Origin: Paenibacillus sp. 1781tsa1
GTDB lineage: Bacteria > Bacillota > Bacilli > Paenibacillales > Paenibacillaceae
NCBI RefSeq assembly: GCF_024159265.1
Contig: NZ_JAMYWY010000001.1
Coordinates: 2,976,001-3,040,000, forward strand
Reading direction: 5' to 3'
DNA length: 64,000 bases
Under the pieces are notes generated by a model. It was not told the origin of the DNA. It ran no database searches and saw only the letters and a program-made list of their open reading frames with translations. The position numbers and the translations under genes were made by a program. Numbering within the stretch: the stretch's first letter is position 1; the number at the start of each line of letters is the position of its first letter. This document shows, piece by piece, positions 37,606 to 46,039 of the stretch.

Positions 37606-38478
37606 ATGCGAATTAAAAAAGCAGTTATTCCGGCAGCGGGTCTCGGAACCCGTTTCCTGCCAGCAACGAAAGCACAGCCTAAAGAGATGTTGCCAATCGT
37701 GGATAAACCGGCTATCCAATACATTGTTGAAGAAGCAGTGCAGTCAGGCATTGAGAATATCCTCATTGTGACCGGACGCAACAAAAAATCCATAGAGGAC
37801 CATTTTGATAAATCGGTTGAACTTGAACATTCTTTGTATGCCAAGGGCAAACAGTCTTTACTGGAAGAGGTACAGGCCATCAGCGAGATGGCTAATATTC
37901 ATTTTATTCGTCAAAAAGAACCGCTTGGACTGGGGCATGCCATTGGATGTGCACGGCAATTTGTAGGAGAGGATGCCTTCGCTGTACTGCTCGGAGATGA
38001 CATTATGGTGTCTGATCCACCTGCACTTGCACAGATGGTGCATCTCTATGAAAAGACAGGCAGCCAGATCATCGGTGTCCGCCAGGTAGACGCTGCAAAT
38101 GTGAGCAAATATGGCATCATTGATTCGAATGGTGCAGAGGACCGGGTTCATCGAGTCACCAATCTGGTTGAAAAACCTTCCCTTGCAGAAGCCCCATCCC
38201 GAACAGCTGTAATGGGAAGATACATTCTGAAACCCTCCATCTTTCCCATTCTGGATCAGATCGAGAGAGGGGCTGGAGGGGAATATCAGTTAACGGATGC
38301 CTTGAAAGAAGTAAGTCAAGTGGAGGAACTGATGGCCCTTGAACTGGAGGGACGCCGCTACGATATTGGTGATCAATTCGGATATATTCAGGCGATCTTG
38401 GAGATCGGACTGATGCGCAAGGAATTACAGCCCATGCTGACACCCTATCTTCAAAAGCTTGCAACCCAGTGGGCATAG
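37606..38478 (+). CDS. galU: UTP-glucose-1-phosphate uridylyltransferase
   Basis: The 290-residue enzyme makes UDP-glucose from UTP and glucose-1-phosphate. The N-terminal nucleotide motif AVIPAAGLGTRFLPATKAQPKEMLPIVDKP, VLLGDDIM (metal Asp) and VEKPS...GRYIL are characteristic of GalU/GtaB. As the last gene of the glycosylation operon it would provide the UDP-glucose donor for the GT2 enzyme, which points to glucose as the transferred sugar. AAAGGAG at 37588 and ATG 37606 fit; the frame from 37585 includes the ribosome binding site. Confidence 0.95.
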   Translation: MRIKKAVIPAAGLGTRFLPATKAQPKEMLPIVDKPAIQYIVEEAVQSGIENILIVTGRNKKSIEDHFDKSVELEHSLYAKGKQSLLEEVQAISEMANIHFIRQKEPLGLGHAIGCARQFVGEDAFAVLLGDDIMVSDPPALAQMVHLYEKTGSQIIGVRQVDAANVSKYGIIDSNGAEDRVHRVTNLVEKPSLAEAPSRTAVMGRYILKPSIFPILDQIERGAGGEYQLTDALKEVSQVEELMALELEGRRYDIGDQFGYIQAILEIGLMRKELQPMLTPYLQKLATQWA

Positions 38479-38560
38479 GAATTAATTTGTAGCAGAGGTC
38501 CACATCTGCTGGTACCAGAGAGCCTCTCCTTCGTACATGGTTCTTTCATAGAATCCAGCA

Positions 38561-38589
38561 TTGTACAATGTTTCCAGTAACGCTACAAT
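38561..38589 (+). promoter_or_regulatory. Promoter of the methyltransferase gene
   Basis: TTGTAC (38561-38566), 17 bp, TACAAT (38584-38589), 41 bp before the start codon. Confidence 0.6.
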
Positions 38590-38629
38590 GAGCAAGTAGT
38601 TCAAGTTGCTCTTTGAGGAGTGAGAAATC

Positions 38630-39475
38630 ATGAATGAAACTATCATCAGAGACCTTATTAAGTATATGGACGTGGAGGACAACGCAGTCATTCAGTACAT
38701 TCAGACTGAGCATCGGATGAAACTGGGACTCTTTTGGGGAATCAAGGCAGGAAGCCGTGTTCTGGAAATCGGGTGTGGTCAGGGAGATACAACGGCCGTG
38801 CTTGCACATCTGGTGGGGGAGCGTGGGTACGTTCATGGTGTAGATATTGCTCCAGAGGATTATGGCTCACCGTTGACCGTAGGCGAAGCGGCAGCTAGGC
38901 TGCAGAGATCTCCGCTGGGTGATCGAATTCGAATGGATTATGATTTTGACATTTTAAGCGATCAAGTTCAATTTGCCGAGAATGAGTTTGATGTGATCGT
39001 ACTTTCCCATTGTTCCTGGTACTTGAAATCGTTTGACGAACTCGCCCAGATACTTAGAAAGATCAGGACATGGGGACATCAGTTATGTTTTGCCGAATGG
39101 GATGCACGCGTTACAGATGTGAGCCAGCTCTCGCACTGGTTATCTGTTCTGATTCAGTCCCAGGTCGAATGTTACAAGGAGAACAGTTTCTCCAATGTGC
39201 GTACACTTTTTACACCGGAGGATATACAAGAACTTGTCACTTCGGCAGGTTGGAGGATCAAAGAAGAGGCTTCAATCCATTCTCCTGAGCTGCAAGACGG
39301 CCGGTGGGAAACAGAAATGACACTGGCAGAAGCACCTGCGGAACTGAAACTGCTTCCGATCCCGGACAAAGTAAAAACACTTCTTCTTTCCGAACTGAAA
39401 TTACTCAGAACACATCAAGCCTCGGGGCCTGGGAGCCCACTGGGTACGTATGCAATTGTTGCCAACAAACAGTAA
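38630..39475 (+). CDS. Class I SAM-dependent methyltransferase
   Basis: The 281-residue protein contains SAM motif I VLEIGCGQGDTT (about residues 44-55), the acidic end of strand 2 in HGVDIAPEDY, and motif IV-like FDVIVLSHCSWYL. Substrate-binding regions are not recognisable, so the methyl acceptor is unknown. The ribosome binding site TGAGGAG is nine nt before ATG 38630. It has its own promoter, so it is probably not part of the galU operon. Confidence 0.85.
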   Translation: MNETIIRDLIKYMDVEDNAVIQYIQTEHRMKLGLFWGIKAGSRVLEIGCGQGDTTAVLAHLVGERGYVHGVDIAPEDYGSPLTVGEAAARLQRSPLGDRIRMDYDFDILSDQVQFAENEFDVIVLSHCSWYLKSFDELAQILRKIRTWGHQLCFAEWDARVTDVSQLSHWLSVLIQSQVECYKENSFSNVRTLFTPEDIQELVTSAGWRIKEEASIHSPELQDGRWETEMTLAEAPAELKLLPIPDKVKTLLLSELKLLRTHQASGPGSPLGTYAIVANKQ

Positions 39476-39560
39476 GAAATTAACGAGTAAATTTCAATAT
39501 CCAAAAAAAATGTGTTTACTTCATCACGGTAATTTTGATATTATAATCGCAATATCAAAT

Positions 39561-39858
39561 GCGACGAAGAGACGAGTAGATAAAAATCATTCTTTCAAAG
39601 AGAGCTCCGGTAGCTGAAAAGGAGTAAAGAATCTTTTATTGAATAAAGACTCAGAGCAGCACATCGGAACTTAGCATTAAGGGATGGTGTGACAGGCGCT
39701 CCTGTTACAGAGCTAGAGTATGGATGGTCTACAGCTTGCAATATGGTTGTATACCTTTACTTGAAGAGGCGGATATGGTGACATATCGGCGAATCTGGGT
39801 GGTACCACGAGAATTCAATCTCGTCCCTGAGACTATTGTCTTGGGGATGGGATTTTTT
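39561..39858 (+). promoter_or_regulatory. T-box riboswitch controlling asd, probable Lys specifier
   Basis: A 300-nt leader contains the canonical T-box TGGGTGGTACCACG (39796-39809), AGAGAGCTCCGGTAGCTGAA-type Stem I apical sequence, an AGTA (39574-39577)/GAA loop-E pair, and a terminator (39819-39833 with 39838-39852, then T6). In the specifier region the 3' strand reads GAATAAAGACTC (39629-39640). Reading after GAAT gives AAA, and reading before the purine A gives AAG, both Lys. Uncharged tRNA-Lys would then stabilise the antiterminator and turn on asd. The promoter -10 is TATAAT at 39542-39547. T-box identity is certain; the specifier is by-eye. Confidence 0.92.
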
Positions 39859-40000
39859 GGTTTTTTCGGGGCTGTGACTACACGCTTTGGAATTGCCTGA
39901 ATAGTGTTAATTAGGAAGTCCATTTCATAATACGTTTTTTGTGAGTTATGAAATGGATCAATGAGAAGAATCACTTAAACCGAAAGGAAATGATGATTGA

Positions 40001-41086
40001 ATGTCAGCAAAATTGAAAGTTGGTATCGTCGGAGGAACGGGCATGGTAGGTCAGCGTTTTGTGGACCTGCTCGATCAACATCCATGGTTTGAAGTAACAG
40101 CTATTTCTGCAAGCGCCAATTCGGCAGGTAAAAGATATGAAGAATCCGTACAGGGCAGATGGAAACTCGCAGTTCCTATTCCGGAAGCGGTGAAGAAAAT
40201 CGTGGTTCAGGATGCTTCGCAGGTCGAAGCTTTTGCCAGCCAGGTTGATTTTATTTTCTGCGCGGTTGATATGAAAAAGAATGAGATTCAAGCGCTCGAA
40301 GAGGCTTATGCCAAAACAGGAACACCTGTCGTATCCAACAACTCGGCTCACCGCTGGACAGCAGATGTACCTATGGTAATCCCTGAGATTAACCCGGGAC
40401 ATCTGGATGTGATTGAAGCTCAACGCAAACGTCTGGGTACCAAAACTGGATTCATTGCAGTGAAACCAAACTGCTCGATTCAGAGCTATGTGCCAGCACT
40501 GCACGCCTTGCGTGAGTTCAACCCGACTCAGGTTGTTGCTTCCACGTATCAAGCCATCTCCGGTGCAGGTAAAAACTTTACGGACTGGCCGGATATGCTC
40601 GATAATGTCATTCCATACATCGGTGGCGAGGAAGAGAAGAGTGAGCAGGAACCACTACGCATCTGGGGCAGCATCGAGAACAATCAGATCGTCAAAGCTT
40701 CTGCTCCATTAATTACAACACAGTGTATTCGTGTACCGGTAACGGACGGACATCTGGCTACCGTGTTTGTAAACTTTGAGAAAAAACCAAGCAAAGACGA
40801 AATTCTGGAGCGTTGGTTGCAGTTTAAAGGTCGCCCACAGGAGTTGGCTCTGCCAAGCGCACCGAAACAATTCATTACGTATTTTGAAGAAGAGAACAGA
40901 CCACAGACGAAACTGGATCGTGACATCGAACGTGGTATGGGTGTATCCACAGGCCGGCTGCGCGAAGATTCACTCTATGATTACAAATTCGTTGGATTGT
41001 CCCACAACACGCTCCGCGGAGCGGCAGGTGGTGCGGTTCTGATCGCAGAATTGCTTAAAGCTGAAGGATATATCCAGCCGAAATAA
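40001..41086 (+). CDS. asd: Aspartate-semialdehyde dehydrogenase
   Basis: The 361-residue enzyme reduces aspartyl phosphate to aspartate semialdehyde, the branch point to lysine/diaminopimelate, threonine and methionine. It shows the NADP motif VGIVGGTGMVGQRF, catalytic Cys in VKPNCSIQSY (about residue 156), SGAGKNF and the active-site His region. PNCS and its length place it in the fungal/archaeal-type ASADH branch rather than the usual Bacillus Asd (about 345 residues), notable because a T-box controls it. AAGGAAATGATG-type binding site precedes ATG 40001. Terminator follows. Confidence 0.93.
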   Translation: MSAKLKVGIVGGTGMVGQRFVDLLDQHPWFEVTAISASANSAGKRYEESVQGRWKLAVPIPEAVKKIVVQDASQVEAFASQVDFIFCAVDMKKNEIQALEEAYAKTGTPVVSNNSAHRWTADVPMVIPEINPGHLDVIEAQRKRLGTKTGFIAVKPNCSIQSYVPALHALREFNPTQVVASTYQAISGAGKNFTDWPDMLDNVIPYIGGEEEKSEQEPLRIWGSIENNQIVKASAPLITTQCIRVPVTDGHLATVFVNFEKKPSKDEILERWLQFKGRPQELALPSAPKQFITYFEEENRPQTKLDRDIERGMGVSTGRLREDSLYDYKFVGLSHNTLRGAAGGAVLIAELLKAEGYIQPK

Positions 41087-41137
41087 GTATCAAAGAATCA
41101 TGAACAGTAGCAGATTTCTGCAAAGAATGATTAGATG

Positions 41138-41166
41138 AAAACCATCACTCGTTGATGGTTTTTTTT
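41138..41166 (+). terminator. Terminator after asd
   Basis: AACCATCA/TGATGGTT stem (to 41160) with a five-base loop and T8. Confidence 0.88.
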
Positions 41167-41252
41167 GTGGGCTATATCAGAAAACGGAGTGGAGTCATGG
41201 AGGGGTATGAAATATGTAAAGTGAAAAACGCCGACAGGATCGTCAGCGTTAT

Positions 41253-41747
41253 TTACTGCGCAGCTGTAGGACATTGACTCGAAGCTTCAGTTTCAGGAAG
41301 AATACGATTTTTTAGCCGAGAAGCCGGACAGCTGCCTTCTTCGTCACGCTTGGTTTCCCAATTGACCGGGTTGGTCATATCCGGGATGCGCTGCTCCAAT
41401 ATGGCCTGATATTGACGTGCTTTCTCTTCCAAATGGGCTACGCGGCTCTTGGCCTCTTCAAGCTGAATCAGCGCTGCTTCCTTATACTCCATCATAAGTG
41501 CGAATCGCTGCGAAACGGTTGAATCACCTTCGAGGCAGAGATCGACGTATGTTTTAATATTTTCAATCGGTAAACCTGTCTGCTTGAGGCATTTGACGCC
41601 ATGTAGCCAATTGATGGATTCTTCATCAAACACCCGAATATTATTTTTATTGCGTTGAATGCTTGGAACCAAGCCTTTATCCGTGTAAAAACGAACAGCA
41701 TGCTCTGTGAGTCCCGTAAGCTGGGCAGCATCCTGGACAGTATACAT
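41253..41747 (-). CDS. MerR-family transcriptional regulator
   Basis: The 164-residue protein has a MerR helix-turn-helix (YTVQDAAQLTGLTEHAVRFYTDKGLV, residues 2-27), NNIRVFDEESINWLHGVKCLKQTGLP wing, and a coiled coil (about 80-125) with a Cys-containing tail (C143, C158). AGGAGG lies ten nt before ATG 41747; the frame upstream to 41828 lacks one. It is divergent from an aldo-keto reductase gene, with an operator-like dyad between, so it likely activates that gene on electrophile or aldehyde stress. Confidence 0.88.
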   Translation of the reverse strand: MYTVQDAAQLTGLTEHAVRFYTDKGLVPSIQRNKNNIRVFDEESINWLHGVKCLKQTGLPIENIKTYVDLCLEGDSTVSQRFALMMEYKEAALIQLEEAKSRVAHLEEKARQYQAILEQRIPDMTNPVNWETKRDEEGSCPASRLKNRILPETEASSQCPTAAQ

Positions 41748-41784
41748 AATATGTAATCCTCCTTGTAAAAAAATATTAGAGCGC

Positions 41785-41815
41785 TTGACTTCGTGTAACA
41801 CGAAGGAGCTAGGGT
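41785..41815 (+). promoter_or_regulatory. MerR-type promoter of the aldo-keto reductase gene
   Basis: TTGACT (41785-41790) and TAGGGT (41810-41815) are 19 bp apart. The spacer carries the perfect dyad CTTCGTGTAACACGAAG (41789-41805). Confidence 0.75.
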
Positions 41816-41917
41816 TATTGTAACGCAAGTCGGACGGAAGTGGAATCCCGCTTAGTTGCAGGATTCCAGCATACCTAGCCGGTTGCGATTCACAATTGAA
41901 CCTTAGGAGGAGTTAAT

Positions 41918-42769
41918 ATGCAATTGGTAACCTTAAATAATGGAGTGAAAATGCCGATCATCGGCTTTGGTGTCTATCAAGTTCCCGATGCGGATGAATG
42001 CGAGAATACGGTATATGAAGCATTGAAGGCCGGTTACCGCCTGATTGATACCGCCGCCGGATATCTGAACGAAGAAGCGGTTGGACGCGCAATCAAGCGT
42101 AGTGGTATAGCACGGGAAGAACTGTTCATCACGACCAAACTTTGGATTCAGGATGCCGGATATGAAAGTACCAAGCTGGCGTTTGCCAAATCGTTGAGCA
42201 AGCTGCAGCTCGATTATCTGGATATGTACCTCATTCATATGCCCTTTGGTGACTACTACGGCGCGTGGCGCGCGATGGAAGAACTGTACCGCGAGGGCAA
42301 GATCAAGGCAATTGGCGTCAGCAACTTCCTGCCAGACCGTCTGATGGACCTTATTGTTCATAACGAAATTGTACCTGCCATCAATCAGATCGAAACACAT
42401 CCATTTCAACAGCAGGTTGACAGTGCTGCTTTCATGAAAGAACAGGGCATACAGCACCAGTCATGGTCACCGTTTGCCGAAGGTCGCAATCATCTGTTCA
42501 GCAACGAAGTGCTGGCCTCCATTGCGGAGAAACATAACAAATCCGTCGCCCAGGTTGTACTGCGCTGGCTTGTGCAGCGGGACGTCGTTGTTATTCCCAA
42601 ATCGGTACGCAAAGAGCGGCTTATGGAGAACTTTGATATTTTCGATTTTGTACTGAGTCCGGAAGAGATTGCAACCATTTCCACGCTGGATACCAAGGAA
42701 AGTCTCTTCATGAAGATTGACGACCCTGAAGTTGCCAAGATGCTGGGGAATATGAAAGTGGATTTGTAA
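41918..42769 (+). CDS. Aldo-keto reductase
   Basis: The 283-residue TIM-barrel NADPH-dependent reductase has the AKR tetrad: D in [10 protein letters not shown] in the same motif, K in ITTKLW and H in [16 protein letters not shown] and the NADPH-phosphate-binding [11 protein letters not shown] are also present. It belongs to the AKR5-like group (2,5-diketogluconate/methylglyoxal reductases). Control by the adjacent MerR gene suggests detoxification of reactive carbonyls. AGGAGG is upstream of ATG 41918. Confidence 0.92.
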   Translation: MQLVTLNNGVKMPIIGFGVYQVPDADECENTVYEALKAGYRLIDTAAGYLNEEAVGRAIKRSGIAREELFITTKLWIQDAGYESTKLAFAKSLSKLQLDYLDMYLIHMPFGDYYGAWRAMEELYREGKIKAIGVSNFLPDRLMDLIVHNEIVPAINQIETHPFQQQVDSAAFMKEQGIQHQSWSPFAEGRNHLFSNEVLASIAEKHNKSVAQVVLRWLVQRDVVVIPKSVRKERLMENFDIFDFVLSPEEIATISTLDTKESLFMKIDDPEVAKMLGNMKVDL

Positions 42770-42844
42770 ACCCAGAAAAGAATGATTGGGTTACGAAACG
42801 TTAGCAGTATCGTAGCCATATTAGTAATCATAGCAACTCAAATC

Positions 42845-42872
42845 AAAACGCCGACAAGCATGTCGGCGTTTT
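42845..42872. terminator. Bidirectional terminator
   Basis: A perfect 12-bp stem (AAAACGCCGACA with TGTCGGCGTTTT) and a four-base loop lie between the convergent reductase and BASS genes. Confidence 0.9.
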
Positions 42873-42891
42873 GTAATCATCCAATATTTTG

Positions 42892-43866
42892 TTAGGCGGC
42901 AGATGTCTTATCTGACTTATGCAGAAGTTGAGAGCGACGACCGAGCAGATAACCTGTCAGGGAAGCGAGCATCTGTTGGAATACCATGCCGAGCACGACG
43001 GGAACAGCAACGGGTGGCGGAAAATACGAAACTGCGAGTACTGCGCCTGCGCTGATATTACGCATGCCTCCATTGAACACCAGAGCGACCTGATCGGCCT
43101 CATTCCAGCCCAACAATCGAGCAATAAAGTAACTTAGTGCATAACCGAATGATGCCAGGAAAATAATGATGACCGCAAGTCCAGCCAATTTCCAGTTGAA
43201 ATCGGCCAAGTAAGGGGCAACAACAGATCCGTTAATTGCAACGACAGATGCCATAAACAATTTGGATAATGGATTCAATCTCGGTCCCCAGACCGGGACA
43301 ATGGCGCCTTTGGTCCACTCATTCAAAAGCATACCGAGCAGGGATGGCACCACAATCATCCAGAACAGACTGCTCATCATGGCTGCCGTATCCAGTGTAA
43401 CACTGGTGCCAATTAACAGGGACAACACTCCGGGCACTACGAAAGGAGCAAGCATGGTATCAATCAGGATGATGGAAAGCGTAAGTGCGATATTGCCCCG
43501 ATAGATGCTGACCCAGATGAAGCTGCTTATTCCTGTGGGTATAACGGCTGCCAGAACCAGACCCGTTATGGTGTACGCATCAGTAGGGAAAACCAGATGA
43601 CCCATACCGAGAGCTATTAGAGGCATTGCCAAATGCAAAATAAACAGACATACAAACAAGGGGATCGGCTTCTTCAGTACGTTTACAAAATCCCGTATCC
43701 CAAGACTAATGCTTCCAGCGAACGTCATGAATGCAAAGAGCCAAGGAGATAAAAAGGTATAAGAAGAAAGGAAACTCCCGCATAACACGCCAATAATAAT
43801 GCTGATTGGGGTAATCAGTGGCATGAAGCGGTTCAAGCGTTGGTTCAAGGCTTGAAGCATAATCAT
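42892..43866 (-). CDS. Bile acid:sodium symporter (BASS) family transporter
   Basis: The 324-residue protein has about ten hydrophobic helices and family features: SISLGIRDF, AAVIPTGISSFIWVSIYRGN and NGGMRNISAGAVLAVSYFPP, the crossover region of BASS carriers. Bacterial members of this YocS type move small organic acids; the substrate here is unknown. AAAGGGATGTC precedes ATG 43866. It is followed by the shared terminator. Confidence 0.88.
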   Translation of the reverse strand: MIMLQALNQRLNRFMPLITPISIIIGVLCGSFLSSYTFLSPWLFAFMTFAGSISLGIRDFVNVLKKPIPLFVCLFILHLAMPLIALGMGHLVFPTDAYTITGLVLAAVIPTGISSFIWVSIYRGNIALTLSIILIDTMLAPFVVPGVLSLLIGTSVTLDTAAMMSSLFWMIVVPSLLGMLLNEWTKGAIVPVWGPRLNPLSKLFMASVVAINGSVVAPYLADFNWKLAGLAVIIIFLASFGYALSYFIARLLGWNEADQVALVFNGGMRNISAGAVLAVSYFPPPVAVPVVLGMVFQQMLASLTGYLLGRRSQLLHKSDKTSAA

Positions 43867-44001
43867 GACATCCCTTTACCGTGTGATTCTATTATTATAC
43901 ATGTTAATAACGCTGACTGCAGACCCATTTGCAATGAAGCAGTTTGAACAGGTATCATGGACTTGGAACAAGGATTTCGAATAGGAGAAGGGGAGATGAT
44001 C

Positions 44002-44472
44002 ATGTTCATAAGAAAAAGAAAGCACACATTAATGATGACAGGCCTTATCGCATCAAGTATTCTTTTGATTTCGGCCTGTTCTGTCGTAGAACAAGCCAAT
44101 GAAAGTTTAAATTATGTTAGTGGGGCTACTGATTATATAGAACAGGTATCAAACGCCGGGGCTGATCTGCAAGAGCTCGCATCGGGTGCGGTGAATAATC
44201 CGGAGATAACCACTCAGATTCAGGAGAAAATCGATCTGATCCAAGCAGAAGCAAGCGAATTTTCTCAGCTGGCTGCTCCTGCGATAGGAGAGAGCATTCA
44301 TGAAAATCTGGTCAGCTACAATACGCAATTAACGGAAGTTGTGGACAATTTCGAGAATACGATAGCGGAGCAAGGTTTTACGGCAGAAAATTGGGAAAAG
44401 ACGGGCATTCCTGAGTTGATCACCAACATTAACAACTTGAAAGATCCGCTGAGCGGACTTCAGGGTGAATAA
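44002..44472 (+). CDS. Small lipoprotein, DUF6376-like
   Basis: The 156-residue protein has a basic N terminus (MFIRKRKH), a hydrophobic segment and lipobox LISAC (Cys at about residue 26), so it is a membrane-anchored lipoprotein on the outer face. The mature part is helical and acidic (VEQANESLNYVSGATDYIEQVSNAG...), like small Bacillus lipoproteins of unknown function grouped as DUF6376, from memory. AAGGGGAG six nt before ATG 44002 decides the start among three in-frame ATGs. Confidence 0.8.
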   Translation: MFIRKRKHTLMMTGLIASSILLISACSVVEQANESLNYVSGATDYIEQVSNAGADLQELASGAVNNPEITTQIQEKIDLIQAEASEFSQLAAPAIGESIHENLVSYNTQLTEVVDNFENTIAEQGFTAENWEKTGIPELITNINNLKDPLSGLQGE

Positions 44473-44529
44473 GCTGAATGAATTTCAATATGGAGTGAAT
44501 TCAGTTTGAAAATCTCATATTTTATAAGG

Positions 44530-44574
44530 GCGGGATATCGGAGTGAATGAATCACTGATATCTTCGCTTTTTTT
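44530..44574 (+). terminator. Terminator after the lipoprotein gene
   Basis: GCG..GATATC..GTGA (44530-44546) pairs with TCAC..GATATC..CGC (44552-44567) with small bulges, followed by T7. Confidence 0.78.
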
Positions 44575-44685
44575 ATTTTCTGAAAACTCATGCATATTTA
44601 ATGTGTTAGGAGCTAGACTAATACGAAATAATCATGAGATAGAGATGACATTTAAAACATAATCGAGTAAGAGATGCTCTATGGT

Positions 44686-44756
44686 TTGACAAGCCTGTAA
44701 CAGGGGCGTATGATGAACATATAAGTTAATTAAATATAGTTACTTACTATAAGTTA
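44686..44756 (+). promoter_or_regulatory. SDR promoter with direct repeats downstream
   Basis: TTGACA (44686-44691), 17 bp, TATGAT (44709-44714) is a strong promoter. TATAAGTTA occurs at 44720-44728 and 44748-44756, flanking AGTTACTTACTA (44738-44749). Located just after the start point, these are candidate repressor sites of the HxlR/MarR kind; that assignment is inference. Confidence 0.7.
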
Positions 44757-44787
44757 TAAAAATATTTTGCCAAAGGAGAACTGAATC

Positions 44788-45543
44788 ATGACGGAGCACA
44801 ATGGAAAAGTAATCATTATTACAGGTGGAGCCAGTGGTATTGGTAAAGAAACAGCACTTCAACTTTCGGATCAAGGTGCGACTATTGTTGTCGCTGACTA
44901 TAATGAAGACGGAGCGAAGAAGCTTGCGGCAGAGATTGAAGCAGCAGGCGGAACAGCGGGCGCATACAAAGTGGATGTATCCAAAGGAGACGAGATCAAA
45001 GCCCTGATCGACTGGACCGTAGAGCAATATGGTACGTTAAGCGGTATTTTCAATAACGCAGGCATTGGACTTGTGAAGCCATTTCTGGAGATGGACCCGG
45101 AATCTTATCACAGAGTCATTGATGTAGATCAGCACAGTGTATACTATGGCATGTATTATGGCGCGAAAAAAATGGTTGAATTAAATGTACAAGGTACCAT
45201 TGTGAATACGGCTTCGATCTATGGAAGTGTTGCTGCAGTAGGCAGCTTCAACTACAATGCAGCCAAGGCTGCTGTTGTTATGATGTCCAAATCCGGTGCA
45301 CTGGAACTTGCGGAGCATGGAATTCGTGTCGTTGGTGTAGCTCCTGGCTTTATCGAAACACCGATTCTGGGTGATGACCAAGCCATGAAGGATGCGCTTG
45401 CTACTCAACATATGCGTGGAGAGCTTATTCAACCAGAAAAAGTAGCCAGTGTGGTTACATTCCTGTTCAGTGATGCAGCAAGCGCAGTGAATGGGACAAC
45501 TGTAGCCGTAGATGATGGATTCCTCAGCTTCAAAACCAAATAA
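44788..45543 (+). CDS. Short-chain dehydrogenase/reductase
   Basis: The 251-residue classical SDR has TGGASGIG (cofactor, about residues 12-19), an Asp after strand 2 (VVADYNED) indicating NAD(H), NNAGIG, and catalytic S/Y/K in NTASIYGS and YNAAKAAV. It resembles 3-oxoacyl-ACP reductase/glucose-dehydrogenase-like enzymes; the substrate is unknown. AAAGGAG precedes ATG 44788, and the gene has its own strong promoter and terminator, so it is a single-gene unit. Confidence 0.88.
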   Translation: MTEHNGKVIIITGGASGIGKETALQLSDQGATIVVADYNEDGAKKLAAEIEAAGGTAGAYKVDVSKGDEIKALIDWTVEQYGTLSGIFNNAGIGLVKPFLEMDPESYHRVIDVDQHSVYYGMYYGAKKMVELNVQGTIVNTASIYGSVAAVGSFNYNAAKAAVVMMSKSGALELAEHGIRVVGVAPGFIETPILGDDQAMKDALATQHMRGELIQPEKVASVVTFLFSDAASAVNGTTVAVDDGFLSFKTK

Positions 45544-45596
45544 AATAAAGTAAGTAACCCTTTTAAAATGAAGGGAGCTCATCTTAAAAAACAGAA

Positions 45597-45636
45597 AAAA
45601 CGGTGCAGAACGATTTATTCGTTTTGCACCGTTTTT
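45597..45636 (+). terminator. Terminator after the SDR gene
   Basis: AAAACGGTGCA-AACGA (from 45597) pairs with TCGTT-TGCACCGTTTTT (45619-45636), with A-run and T-run on both sides. Confidence 0.88.
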
Positions 45637-45743
45637 GTATTTTCATTATAAAGTAATCGTGGCATATGAGAGGGAAATAAGTTTGTCGAATTATCCCGAA
45701 AATTTAGAGATCGTGATACAATTAACAAGGCTATAGCTTTTTA

Positions 45744-45914
45744 TCATTTTGTGGTGTCATATACAATTCGAACTCCCAGAGAGCCATAGCTCTCTTCTTT
45801 GTAATGACATTGATGACAGGTTTTGGTTGAACATAACGCATCGTTATGAACTTGTAATTTTTCGTTGCAATGTGGACATTTATTTTCAAAAAGAGTCTTC
45901 AACACGTTAAACAT
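45744..45914 (-). CDS. Zinc-ribbon microprotein, 56 aa
   Basis: The minus-strand frame from ATG 45914 to TGA 45746-45744 encodes 56 residues starting MFNVLKTLFENKCPHC. It contains CPHC (C13, C16), CSTKTC and CHQC (to about C38), a four- to five-Cys arrangement typical of a zinc ribbon. Codons look ordinary. The ribosome binding site is weak (GAGTGA). It fills an otherwise empty 500-bp gap and is divergent from the TauE/SafE gene. Function unknown. Confidence 0.65.
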   Translation of the reverse strand: MFNVLKTLFENKCPHCNEKLQVHNDALCSTKTCHQCHYKEESYGSLGVRIVYDTTK

Positions 45915-46039
45915 GCTTAATCACTCATTTCGGATTAATTTACTTGGTTTTCATTATAACGGATTATATTCGCCTTGTATAGCACTTTTGAGTGGTATCG
46001 AAATGAGATTTATATTGCACGAAAGGAAGCGCATAACCG

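Larger units (their letters stand above)
44473..44787. other. Gap with terminator and SDR promoter
   Basis: A 315-bp gap that contains the lipoprotein terminator (44530-44574) and the SDR promoter region (44686-44756); nothing else is apparent. Confidence 0.6.

Noticed and set aside
38482..38604. Possible 40-residue minus-strand ORF in the galU-methyltransferase gap
   Set aside because: The frame looks protein-like and fits the gap, but it has only a TTG start, a poor ribosome binding site, and it coincides with a good promoter for the methyltransferase on the other strand.
40004..40552. 182-codon minus-strand frame
   Set aside because: Fully antisense to asd; no start signals.
43957..44001. 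Upstream extension of the lipoprotein frame
   Set aside because: It would put 15 acidic residues before the signal sequence and spoil it; the ribosome binding site favours ATG 44002.
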